Positions 49,195 to 61,520 of a stretch of DNA of 64,000 nt are shown here, piece by piece. Origin of the DNA: Stropharia rugosoannulata. Taxonomy: Eukaryota > Basidiomycota > Agaricomycetes > Agaricales > Strophariaceae. The DNA is taken from assembly GCA_028532985.1 (NCBI GenBank), contig JANCIK010000006.1, forward strand, positions 2,170,001-2,234,000, in the 5' to 3' direction. The notes under the pieces were generated by a model. That model was given only the letters and a program-made list of their open reading frames with translations. It had not been told where the DNA came from and did not search any database. Every line of letters starts with the position of its first letter. The first letter of the stretch is position 1. The translations under genes were made by a program, and so were the position numbers.

Positions 49195-50344
49195 TAGACC
49201 GGTGACCGTTCCCTCTAAGAGGCAAGTCACGCCCGGAGGGCCCTCGTAGAGGGACCGGTACACTTCGTAAAAATTTGACGGGGTTGTTCCAACTGTCAAA
49301 AACGTAAGCAAGGCAATCACCGAATTCCCTTAAAAGGAGCTGTTTTAAAAATAGAGACGGTCCGGGGAAAGCGATGTCACCCCAGTAGTCACCTAGAGCG
49401 CGCGCGGGCGTCCTGTACCTAGCTTACAGCTTATAAACACCATGTCAGTTTACAAGAAGTCATCTAGTAAGGCCATATTCAAAGTACAAAAGCAATGTGC
49501 TAAAGAAAATGTGGCGCCCGCAACTATGGACACCGGAATGGGGCGCTTTGGCGCTATGTCACATAGTGCGCCTACAGCCGCTCCATCTCATTTTGAGCAT
49601 GCGCCTACGCCCCTTCATCCAGCCGCTTCGAATATATGGCTGTCAGTTCGGGGATTCTTACATTTGCCACAATGGGCTCCTCAAAGCCCAATCAGTCCAG
49701 ATATTTATCTAGTACAATATTACCCTTCCAATACTCCTACCCCCAGCTACCCAAAGAAATTCTTGCCAGGACCCTCGGCATATGCGCCACTTGAGTTTAT
49801 GTAAGTGATATCTTATACATACTGTATATATTGGACAAATATATGCATACGTCTGATGATACTACATATGCCGAAATCAAGTTTACAGCCCTTGGTGTCA
49901 TCTCCAGACTCTGCACAGAGGTATACACCTTTTGGCCTCAAGAATCCGACTTCAAACCCCTCAATGTTCTCTGATAGTTCTCTGATGGACGTCAAAATGT
50001 CCCTTTCTACCAATTCCTTTTCGCAGGACGTTGATCCGAAATTTCGATGTCTGAGCTGTCCATTATGGTGTACAAAGTAAGATATCGACTAATGAGAGAC
50101 GCGTTGCGCGACGTGTCCCGTACGGGGCACGCTCGGTCACAATAGGTCACATAAAGGTCACTAGTGACCTCTCCCGGACCGTCTCTATTTTTAAAACAGC
50201 TCCTTTTAAGGGAATTCGGTGATTGCCTTGCTTACGTTTTTGACAGTTGGAACAACCCCGTCAAATTTTTACGAAGTGTACCGGTCCCTCTACGAGGGCC
50301 CTCCGGGCGTGACTTGCCTCTTAGAGGGAACGGTCACCGGTCTA
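49195..50344. mobile_element. Mutator-like (MULE-type) non-autonomous element, 1150 bp
   Basis: 49195-49366 and 50173-50344 are perfect 172-bp inverted repeats (outer ends TAGACCGGTGACCGTTCCCT). The element is flanked by an exact 9-bp direct repeat, AGTTTTTCC (49186-49194 and 50345-50353). Long terminal repeats with a 9-bp duplication are the Mutator-superfamily pattern. Copies of GTCAC/GTGAC lie just inside both repeats. It carries a two-exon ORF that is not a recognisable transposase (see 49442-50080). It lies between dihydroxyacetone kinase and heme lyase. Confidence 0.85.
49442..50080 (+). CDS. Two-exon ORF of unknown function inside the Mutator-like element
   Basis: The ATG at 49442 (acaccATGtcag) starts MSVYKKSSSKAIFKVQKQCA. 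Exon 1 (49442-49800) ends at a perfect GTAAGT donor; an 81-nt intron (49801-49881) ends aatcaag and joins FILQPLVSSPDSAQRY in frame. Exon 2 closes with FRCLSCPLWCTK at 50078-50080. The total is about 185 residues, rich in Pro and Ser, with a C-x2-C motif near the C-terminus. A TATAAA-like word lies just upstream (49431-49437). I recognise no family and no transposase signature. It could be captured host sequence or an element-specific protein. Confidence 0.5.
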
Positions 50345-50353
50345 AGTTTTTCC
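50345..50353. repeat. 9-bp target-site duplication, right copy
   Basis: AGTTTTTCC, identical to 49186-49194. Confidence 0.85.
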
Positions 50354-50605
50354 AGAGAGCATACATGTGCCTGGGACGTACATACGGAGGTTCTTACATT
50401 CGGAATATCACAAGTGATTGATCCGTTTCGGTCAGCGCCGTTGTCCATATATTTTATCTCACGTGACTGTGATATGGTTTTTCGAAATGAGCCGTTCCGA
50501 ACTTTGAACGTTACTTTTTGTGTCACGACCAAGTCCCGACTCGAGTGCTCTGCGACGTGTCTTTCCACCTCAGTCCCACTTTCTTCCTCTTACTGTATAC
50601 CCAAC

Positions 50606-51491
50606 ATGGGTCAAACTTCTTCAAGAGTAGATCCTCCGTCGACTCTGCCAAGCAGCTCGGGTTGTCCTGTTCCTCATGCTCAACGAACAGAAATGCCTGC
50701 GGGCCATCCTCCAACAGACAATTCTAAACCTGCACAATGTCCAATAGATCACGAAAATATAAACCCTTTGAATCAAATGCCCTCATTATCTCAAACTCAA
50801 GCTCCCAATCAGGCTGTCCGACTGCCCACCAAACGAACTGAATCTTCTATCCCTCGTGACGCTTCCGCAAAATGGGAGTATCCCTCTCCTCAGCAATTTT
50901 ACAATGCTCTTGTACGGAAAGGATGGGAAACACCTGAGGAACATGTTGAGACTATGGTTGAGATACACAACTTCTTAAATGAAGAGGCCTGGGAAGAGGT
51001 ATTGAAATGGGAAAGAAGGCATAATAGGTAAGTAGCACGAAATACGTTGACCTTCAATGGGTATTTAGTCTCATACAATTGCTTCATAGCGATAAAGATC
51101 TGTCTTTAATGCGCTTCAAAGGACGACCTGGCGAACTATCCCCCAAGGCTCGGATTTGGATGTTTGCTGGATGGCTTCTGCCTTCGCGGTTTAAGTAGGT
51201 GCAACGCATTCTGTTAACACGTTAAGGCCTAATTAGATTTCACAACTTAGCACCGAACCTCCCTTCGATCGCCATGATTGGATCGTACGACGGTCGAAAA
51301 CTGGCGAGGAGGTTCGATACGTTATAGATTACTACTCTGCTCCCCCAGAACCTGATGGTTCACCTGTTTTCTCGTTGGACGTCCGCCCGGCTATCGATAG
51401 CTTTGGAAGCGTGAAGGATCGTATAGCAGTTGCCACAGAAGAAGTATGGTCCAGCCTGCGCGATAGCAAACGTCCACCTAGCGCGAAGTGA
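50606..51491 (+). CDS. CYC3: Holocytochrome c synthase (cytochrome c heme lyase)
   Basis: Attaches heme covalently to apocytochrome c in the mitochondrial intermembrane space. The start [19 protein letters not shown] is followed by two Cys-Pro heme-regulatory motifs (SGCPVPH and AQCPIDHE), typical of the family. The lyase domain has [39 protein letters not shown], then after an intron [19 protein letters not shown]. The heme-ligating histidine lies in [34 protein letters not shown] and the end RPPSAK complete the protein (about 260 aa). Two short introns are present. The 9-bp target duplication of the Mutator-like element lies 250 bp upstream, within its probable promoter. Confidence 0.94.
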
Positions 51492-52466
51492 AATGCTTGC
51501 TCAGGACATCGGACCTCCTAGAACCTTCAAAAGTATTCGCAAAATATTGGTTTCTAGTAACGTGCTCACATGTTGGGATGTTTGCCTATCTAACCCGACT
51601 ACTAGATTTCATCTTTACATCACTACTCATTATTTCTAGTCCACTGGTTAAAGTTGGCAAAGTGTGTATCGTACCTTAATAGCCAACGTTACTTAATGGC
51701 TGATTGTTTGACCGCAAACAATAATTGCACATCGCTGCCTCAAATTTATCGCCTTGTAATGTAATGTGAGCACAACGTCCCTTGTTCGAGTATTGCTGGA
51801 GAACAATTGAATCACGTCATTTCCGTCCCTCGTAAACGGTTTACCGTGCCGAATACTCACAGGTTAGTCGAAGTAATATTTTTGCACCTTTCTCTCCATG
51901 ACCCCGCACATAAACCTCGCTTATGACAGTATATGAATTGATTCGTTCATAACCAACGACCTTTTCATCATGATCTGGTTTTGGGTTGTTATATTTCAGT
52001 AGGAGTGTACGTCAATGCTATCTTCGAGTGAGGATATTAAATAATATACAAACATTGCGCCTTTGAGATTTAGTCCGATGTAACAGTTATTGGTGGCATG
52101 TCCTCCATCGTATATTTGCGGTACTCAGGCATAAGTTACATGCAGTGCAAAAACACTCTTATATAAGAGTTACTAGAAGTCACATCAAAACAGTTATCCA
52201 GCAATTACCCAAGTTCTCATTGATGCTTTGTGAAAACAGTAATGTAAGAAGCAGCGAGTAGTATTTGTGGACAAGTATTGCGTTGAGCAAGCAGATACTT
52301 ACGGTAGTTGTACGGTAGCCTGACGTCCGTACAAGTAATGAGCAAGTGCCAAAGACAACCAAATACTACAAACTACACCTACTTCTTGGTCGTGATTGAT
52401 TGTAACCAAGCTCTATTCGATCACGCTTGCACATCTTGCTCTCGTTCGCCATCGTCTGCGTTCATC
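51492..52466. other. Intergenic region upstream of TOR
   Basis: 975 bp with no supported gene. It must contain the heme lyase 3' end and the TOR promoter. No transposon ends were found by eye. Confidence 0.4.
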
Positions 52467-55400
52467 ATGGCTTCGGTGACGCAGTCAACGCAGTCGGACC
52501 GGTTGAACCAGATATTCAACAGCCTGAAGAGCAGGAGTGCTGACGTCAGGGCGCAGGCGGGAGAGGAGCTGCAGCGATTTGTATGTGGTCTCTGAATTTC
52601 TTCCCTAGTCTCGTCTAATATGATATAGGTATCGTTGACTTTGGCTGAAATGTCAGCAGACGCGGCTGTTAAACTATGGGACGACAATATTAATCGACGA
52701 GTGTTCGAGCTAATGCACAGCCAGAATGCTATTGATAATTCCGGTGGGCTACTGGCTATAGGCTCGTTCATTCGTTCTGGTACTGTTATTTCATCTCAAC
52801 TAATGTCTCCCTTTAACTAGAGAAGCTCATGGACATCGACTCGGAAGAAACAATAGAATCCAAGCGGAACCTCTTTCGCTTTTATAACTATGTCAAACAT
52901 CTCCTGCCGAATCCTGCTAATCCTGACATGAATCTCATGCTCGAAGCTTCAAAAACGCTTGGAAGAATCGCGGAGATTGGAGGAACCGCTTTCGGGGAAC
53001 GTTTCATGGACTTCGAAGTCCCTGCAGCTGTCGAATTAATGCAGCCCGACAAACAAGAGGCTCCTCGATATGCCGGCGTTTTGATCCTCAAAGAGTTGGC
53101 CCGTAACAGTCCAAACTACTTTCATCCACACATTGGCTTAGTTTTTGACAATATCCTCGTTCCTTTGCGGGATCAACGCGTTATTGTCAGAGAAGGAGCA
53201 GCAGAACTACTTGCTGCATGCCTGGAAATAGTTACACAGCGCGAACGTCAAACTCGCAGTCCGCATCTGGGAAGAATCTTACAAGATGCACAAATGGGCT
53301 TGAGGCAAAATCAGCCAGAAGTCATTCATGGGTCACTACTAACGTATCGGGAATTACTTTTGCATGCAGGCATGGTACGTATTGCCTCTAAACTTTGCTA
53401 ACTGTGGTAACATTCCTCGGTTCTGTAGTTTATGAAGGAAAACTTCCTTGATACGGCCGAGCAAATTCTTCGGTTTAGGTCTCATCGTGATCTCCTTGTC
53501 CGCAAAATGGTCATTACCATGATTCCGTCACTTGCAGCATACGACACCCAAACATTCACAGAACACTTCCTCCATAAGGCTATGGCTCACCTTCTGACGC
53601 AACTGGAAAAGCCCAACGAGCGTTCTTATGGTGAGCAGACACTTAAACTACTTTTTATCTGAACATCCTACTAAATTAAAGCAGCATTTATTGCCATTGG
53701 ACATACTGCCACGGCCGTCGGAAGTGACATGAAACCATTCCTTGATTCCATTATGACTCAAATTAAGTTGGGCCTGCAAGGCAGAGGGCAAGTACATATC
53801 GCTCTCTCTTTTCAAGTGAATGCTGACCTTTAATGACAGGCGCAAAAATGCACCATCTGAAGAGCCTATATTTCAATGCGTTGGTATGTTGGCATCCGCC
53901 GTGGGGCCAAATTTGACGAAGCTCCTTCATGACCAACTTGACCTCATGATTGCTTGTGGATTAAGTGAACCCCTTGTTCAGGCTCTAGTGTCTATATCAA
54001 AGTTCATACCACCCCTTTTGAGGACAATTCAAGGTATAGACTATTTGGATCAAATGTACACATCTAATTAATATGCCCTTAGATAGATTACTAGATTTGC
54101 TATCTCACATTCTCAGTGGCCAGCCATATAAACCTCTAGGTGCACCACCTTCCGTGGCTAGGGGTGACGTACCAAACATGAACCGGGATTTAAGCTCTAT
54201 TCAGGTTAGTACATTTATCTGCATTATGCCGCATACTGAATCCATATATAGGTCAATGGTGTTGAAAAAAGTCCAGAAATTGTTACGTTGGCTTTGACCA
54301 CATTGGGCTCTTTTGACTTCAGTGGTTAGTTCTCCCCTTCATGTCGTCAAATGGTTTGAACATCTAAATGAATCTTAAATCAGGTCATGTGTTGAATGAA
54401 TTTGTTCGCAGCTGTGCTTTGCCGTATCTGGAAGATGATAACGCTGAAGTGCGAAGAGCGTCAGCTCTTACGTGCTGTCGACTATTTGTGAAGGATCCCA
54501 TATGCTACCAAGCCAGCAGTCATGCTATAGAGGTGATCAGTGATGTTTTGGACAAATTGCTCACTGTTGGAATTGCTGATCCAGGTGAGCAAAGAAATTT
54601 AATGACAGTATAGTATTCATTATTTGAATTTCTAGATGCGAGCATACGGTTAACTGTATTGCAGTCTCTGCATGAGCGATTTGACAAGCATCTCGCTCAG
54701 GCGGAAAATGTTCGCTCATTGTTTATCGCTTTGAACGACGAAGTGTTCGAGAATCGCGTAACGGCTATTGGACTGATCGGCCGACTTGCTACACATAATC
54801 CGGCATATGTTATGCCTTCATTGCGCAAAGCTTTGATTCAACTGCTTACAGAGCTGGAATACTCAACTGTAATGTAAGTCCATCAATACTCCATCAAAAG
54901 TACTTTTCAATCAACTTGAGCGCAGGCGAAATCGAGAAGAGTGTACTCGCTTGCTCACCCTTCTAGTGAGCGCCACTCAACGACTCATCAAGCCATATGC
55001 ATTGCCTATGTTGCGAGTTCTTCTTCCAAAAGCTAACGACAGCAACCCTACTGTTGCAGCTAATGTTCTTATGTGTCTTGGAGAATTAACATGTGTTGCA
55101 GGTGAAGATGCCATGCCGCATGTGACGGAGCTAATGGCGGTGATCATCCAGCGCCTCTCGGATCCTTCACTGATCAAACGCGATGCCGCTCTGCATACAC
55201 TGGGTCAAGTATGTTCAAGCACTGGTTATGTCATCGCTCCGCTGGTTGACTATCCACAACTTCTACCTTTGCTTGGCCGGATTCTCAAAACTGAGAGCGC
55301 ACAACCTGTCAGGCGGGAAGTAGTGAAGGTTCTGGGAATTTTGGGTGCTTTGGATCCGTATCGGCGTAAGGTACAGGATTGTCATCTTTCATTCTGGATT

Positions 55401-58400
55401 ACCGTAGCTTATATAGTTTCAGATGCGCTCAGAAGACGACACCACATCCAGTGAAACGGCTGTTGCCGCTGTCAACCAAGTACCAGTTGCCCAACATACC
55501 ACGACATCTGCTTCCGATGACTATTTCCAAACAGTCGTAATCAAATCCCTACTCGACATTCTAGCTGATCAAGCATTGAGCAGTCATCACCATACAGTTA
55601 TTGAGGCAATCATGTCAATTTTTAAAACTCAAGGTTTAAAATGTGTAACTTTCTTGCCACAGGTGGGTCATAAATATACTGCTACGGATGAAGCTCAATA
55701 GTAGCCTTAGATCATACCTGCTTTTGCCGCTGTTACAACAGGGTCAGCTGCTAGACTACAAGAATTTCATTTGCAACAGTTAGCTATCCTAATCGGAATT
55801 ATCAAACAACATGTCCGCAATTACATGCCAGATATTTTCAATCTCATTCGCGAGCTATGGGATAACGCGACCCTTCACCTACCCATTGTATCACTAATTG
55901 AAGCTCTTGGCAAGGCTTTAGATGCGGAGTTCAAACCTTTCCTTCCTTCCATCCTTCCCCTGATACTCAAAGTTTTTGAAGGCGAATTAACAGAGAAACG
56001 GATCACCACTCAAATCAAAGTTTTTGACGCATTTCTGACATTTGGTGCTAACATAGAGGAATATCTTCATCTTGTTATCCCCATCATTGTCAAATCATAC
56101 GAGCGAGCGGAAGTCGTAGAAAGAGCAGATTCCTTGACGGCTTTGCGAAAACGGGCGATCCAGACAATCAATGGATTATCGCGGCGGGTTAATTTCTCCG
56201 ATCATGCATCACGCATTATCCATCCACTTGTTCGAGTACTTGAATCCGGAAACAATGAGTTAAGGATGGCCGTAATGGATACTCTCTGTTCCCTTGTTAT
56301 TCAGTTGGGATCTGATTTTGCAATATTTGTGCCAACAATTAATAAGGTATTTTTGTCTTCCATTAACTTGATGAAATTACTGTTGACAGACGTAACTCAG
56401 TGCCTGGTCAGGAATAGGATTGTTCACCCTAAATATGAGGGCTTTATTGCAAAGCTCTTGAATGGCGAACGCCTTCCTCAGGATACTGGCGTCTTAGAGT
56501 TACTGTGAGTGTGAGACATGCCCAGTTGAACGAGGCTAATCTGGTCGGACAGGTTAAATGAGAGTTCAAAAGCTCCAGAATTTTCTGCACCCGCTGAAGC
56601 TGCGAAGATGAACGTAAATCAACAGCACCTAAAACAAGCGTGGGACACTTCAAGTATCGCAACGCGAGACGACTGGCTTGATTGGATGCACAGATTGGGA
56701 GTTGAGTTCATGAAGGAATCTCCATCACATGCTCTTCGTGCTTGTATGAGTCTTGTGGATATACATCCTCCTTTAGCGAAAGAACTGTTCAATGCCGCCT
56801 TCCTATCATGTTGGGGAGAACTGTATGAGCAATATCAAGTCAGTTTTTCTTCTTTTGCTTGCAAAGTAATAACAAGCTCATATATTGAGTAGGAAGATCT
56901 TGTTCGGTCAATTGAGACCGCAATTACTTCAACGACGGCACCATCAGACATTATCCATCGGCTTTTGGATCTAGCTGAGTTTATGGAACATGAAGAGAAA
57001 CCACTGCCCATCGAGAACCGCACCTTGGGAGAATACTCTATGAGGTATATGGCGCTTGCTAAAGCGCTGCATTACAAAGAGTTAGAATACTTCTCGGAGT
57101 CTTCCCCTGCTGTCATCGAAGCTCTCATATCTATCAACACTCGTCTGCAACAACATGATGCAGCTTGGGGAACACTTCTGACTGCTCGCGAACAATATGA
57201 TGTTACAAAGCACGAAGAATGGTACGAGAGATTGGGCCGCTGGCAAGAGGCTCTAGTTGCCTATGATCGCAAGGCCGAGCTGGATCCAACTGCACCAGAT
57301 ATTCAAATAGGAAGGATGAAATGTTTGCATGCCCTTGGAGAATGGGACCAGTTAGCCGCACAGGTAGATGAAAGCTGGGCTAATGCTAATCATGAAGACC
57401 GCCGTGAAATAGCACCCATGGCAGCAGCAGCAGCATGGTCATTGAATGAATGGGACCAAATGGACGATTACATTGCTACTATGAGTCCCGAGTCGTCAGA
57501 CCGGGCTTTTTATCGAGCCATCCTCTCTGTGCATCAGAATCAGTTCCCAAAAGCCCTTGTCCATATTGCAAAGGCTCGGGATTTGCTGGATCCAGAACTG
57601 ACGTCATTTGTTGGTGAAGGCTATGGGCGCTCATATAAGTGAGTTTCATTTCGATTAGGGTGTTCTCTGCCTGCTAATATTTGTTTAGTGTCATGGTTAG
57701 GGCACAGATGCTTTCAGAATTGGAAGAAATCATTACCTTCAAGCAGTATGCGGATCAACCAGAGCGCCAGCAAGCCACACGAAAGACCTGGATGAAACGG
57801 TAAACGCTTCTTTTTCAAATTCTAATGCTTTTGTAACATTTCATCAGACTACAGGGGTGCCAACCCGACGTCGAAGTTTGGCAAAGGATCCTTCAAGTAA
57901 GGACCTTAGTGCTGAACCCGGAGGATGATCCTGTTATGTGGATCAAATTTGCAAATCTCTGTCGCAAAAATGAACGCATTGTTCTAGCAGAGAAAACCAT
58001 AAATTCGTTGTTATCCCCGGATAGGGTGAGTTCTTAGTAGCATATTGCGCTGTTTGGATCTAACTTGAGCAAAAAAAAAAAAAAAAAAAAAAAAAGCATC
58101 GCGTTCACGAGCCTAAAGCCCCTCCGAATGTTATTTACGCACAATTGAAATTCATGTGGGCAACTGGCCTCAAAGATGAAAGTCTCGAATTCTTGCGCAG
58201 TTTCACCGAAAATCTCGTCCGAGACATCAACAACGAGAGCGCGGCGACAAAACAACAGCGCTCAACTGTTCCCAAGCATAAAATAGAGGAATTATCCAAG
58301 CTTGTTGCACGTTGCCATTATAAGCAAGGCGAATGGCAATCGGAGCTCAAAGGAGAATGGAATAGGGTGAGTCGTCCATTCATTGCTCGCCTTTAGATGT

Positions 58401-61263
58401 TGCTCATCCTAAAGCGACATGCTTTATTTGATGACAGGGTAATATACAGCCCATCCTACAGGCTTATGCTCTTGCTACTCGGTATGATCCGACATGGTAT
58501 AAAGCATGGCATACATGGGCCCTTGCTAATTTCGATGTCATCGCATATATGGAGAGCCAATCCGATTCTAAGGTGCATGATGTTGCCGGTGCGGAGATGG
58601 CCAGTCACGTTGTTCAAGCGGTTGAAGGTACTAGTTTTGTAGCGTCGGCAGAAATATGTGCACTTAAAATTTTGACAGGTTTCTTCAGATCCATTTCTCT
58701 TCGGAATCAGGATGCTCTTCAAGATACACTACGACTTCTTACCCTATGGTTCAAATATGGATCCGTTGAGGAAGTCAGTCACGCAATGGCAGGCGGTTTC
58801 TCCACTGTAGAGGTTGACACGTGGCTTGAGGTTATTCCTCAGGTAAACAGTATCCAAGTTCGCAGTGCTAAGCATTCTGACCTCCTTCACAACAGATCAT
58901 TGCACGGATTCAGACACCACATGCAAACATTCGCAGGAATATCAATAATTTGCTAACAGAAGTCGGGAAGCACCACCCTCAAGCCCTCATATACCCTCTC
59001 ACTGTTGCGTCTAAATCATCCAGTGCGGCTCGGCGCAACGCTGCGTTAGCTATCATGGAAAGGATGAGCGAACATAGCCCTCACATCGTGTCTCAGGTCA
59101 TCATCTTTATCTTTATAACTTTATCACTTTTAGGTTTAATTATATTGCTTATTCAGGCCCTGGTTGTGAGTCGAGAGCTCATTCGCGTTGCCATTCTATG
59201 GCACGAATTGTGGCACGAGGGCTTAGAAGAAGCATCCCGTTTATTCTTTTCTGAAAAAAATGCTCAAGGCATGATTGCAGTATTAGAACCTTTACATGAT
59301 ATGCTTGAAGCGGTAAACTTTTGAAGTCCTTAGGAAGTGATCACTCTTTAATTAAAATTTGACAGGGTCCTACTACTGCTAGGGAAACATCATTTGCCCA
59401 AGTATTTGGACGCGAACTCCACGAAGCCAGAGAGGCTTCCCGCCGATACCGTGCTCGTGGTGATGCTGCTGAACTTGACAAGGCCTGGGACATATACTAT
59501 GGGGTGCGTAAAATATTTGGCTGTGATGATCGACCTCTAACCGCCATATAGGTTTTCAAACGAGTTGAAAAGCAACTGCCTCAACTGACCACGCTGGACC
59601 TACAATATGTCTCCCCAAGTCTGCTGAAAGCCCGTAATCTTGAATTAGCAGTACCTGGTTAGTACAGTCTTGAATTATGAAGGAAGATATGGTCTAATAT
59701 GTGAACAGGTACCTACCAGGCTGGTCGCCCAGTCATCAAGATTGTGAGCTTTGCTACAAAACTTCAAGTTATTGTATCAAAGCAAAGGCCAAGACGCTTG
59801 TCGTTGAAGGGAGATGACGGTAGAGATTACCAGTATGTTCTGAAAGGTGTGGACCTCTTTCAAAACCCGTTGTACAGCTCATCTGACGATTATCTCCAAA
59901 TTAAATTATCCCAGGTCACGAGGACCTCCGTCAAGACGAGCGAGTCATGCAAACCTTCGGCCTTGTCAATACTCTTCTATCTATAGATACGAACAGCTTC
60001 AAGCGTCGTTTGCATATTCAGAGATATCCGGTAATACCACTGGCCCCCAATGCGGGTTTGATTGGATGGGTGCAAGATAGTGATACCCTACACGTTCTAA
60101 TAAGAGATTACCGAGAGTCAAGGAAGGTTCTTTTGAACATCGAATATCGTTTAATGCTTCAGGTAAGTCGTTCAAATTCTCATTTTGACATCTTATCTGA
60201 CTTTTTGGCTTGTTCAAGATGGCCCCTGATTATGAAAGCTTGTGCCTCTTGCAGAAGATTGAAGTATTTGAGTACGCTCTCGAAAATACTACTGGTCAGG
60301 ATTTATACCGCGTCTTATGGCTAAAGAGCAAGAATTCTGAGCATTGGCTCGAACGTCGAGCAACCTACACGCGATCACTAGCCGTAAATAGCATGGTTGG
60401 ACACATTTTAGGTCTCGGCGACAGACATCCATCAAATATCTTACTGGAGAGGAGCACCGGCAAAGTTGTCCACATTGATTTCGGCGATTGTTTTGAGATT
60501 GCAATGCATCGCGAAAAATTCCCAGAAAAAATCCCATTCCGCCTTACTAGAATGCTCACTCATGCTATGGAGGTTAGTTATGCTTTCCCAGCTTTATAAT
60601 GTCGCTTCTGATTTGTTTACAACTATTTTTAGGTTAGCGGGATTGAAGGTAGTTTCAGGAACACTTGCGAAATTTCAATGCGAGTTCTGCGCGACAACAA
60701 GGAGTCATTGATGGCCGTTCTTGAAGCCTTCGTGTATGATCCCTTAATCAACTGGAGACTTGTACAGACAAATGAAATCGAAATCCGGAGGCCCGACGGT
60801 ATGTCTATAGCCAAGTGGTGAATTTTACATATGCTAATTCTGAGACAACAGATCCTGAGATAGATCCGGAGAGGATAGCAGATCGGGTAACTGGACATCC
60901 TCAAGGGCCCATGAGAAAGTTGAAAGCTGATGAAAATGACATTTTCAATGGTAAGCGATAATTTCGTGATTTAATGGTCACGTCCAACTTTTTTTGGGTT
61001 GCTTAGACGAAGGTCAACCAGGCGGTGCACAAGAAGTACGCAATGAACGCGCGTTGGCGGTTTATAACCGTGTTCAAAACAAGATCACAGGTCAGTGTTG
61101 ATTTTCTCTGTATAAGCATATACCGCTGAACTCCTTTGAAGGGCGGGACTTCAATCCTGACATCGTCTTAAGTGTTAAAGAGCAAGTGGGCAAGCTGATT
61201 GAACAAGCAACCGCGTTAGAGAATTTATGCCAATGTTTCTCTGGATGGTGTGCATTCTGGTGA
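52467..61263 (+). CDS. TOR: TOR serine/threonine kinase
   Basis: Catalytic subunit of TOR complex 1/2, coupling nutrient state to growth and autophagy. From [20 protein letters not shown] (52467) the gene has about 30 short introns and encodes about 2,350 residues. The N-terminal half is HEAT repeats, followed by the FAT region (around [20 protein letters not shown]). The FRB domain reads [20 protein letters not shown], keeping the Ser and Trp (AWDIYYGVF) that bind FKBP12-rapamycin. The kinase has [14 protein letters not shown], the catalytic loop [13 protein letters not shown] and the metal motif [13 protein letters not shown] ends [14 protein letters not shown] at 61261-61263. All catalytic residues look intact. 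One intron (58026-58096) has a run of 25 A before its acceptor. Confidence 0.96.
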
Positions 61264-61520
61264 TCCTCGCAAGGCGTATATCCATCTGGCCACTACCTTC
61301 TTTCAGCAACACGCTCTGTGCAATCCTATATGTCTTTTCTCCTTCCTCATATTACAATTCATTTATGTACAATACATTTGACCCGGTACATTCACTCTCT
61401 TGTTATTTCCTAATTGATCCCTTATATAGTGTCTAATGTACCATTAACATGAACAAACTTCATGCTACAGTGTATGTGCCTGTAGCTCGTATGCGGGGGG
61501 ATTCCTAATACGAGTGATGT
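61264..61520. other. Convergent gap between TOR and the aminopeptidase
   Basis: 257 bp shared by the two 3' ends. Nothing else is seen. Confidence 0.4.
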
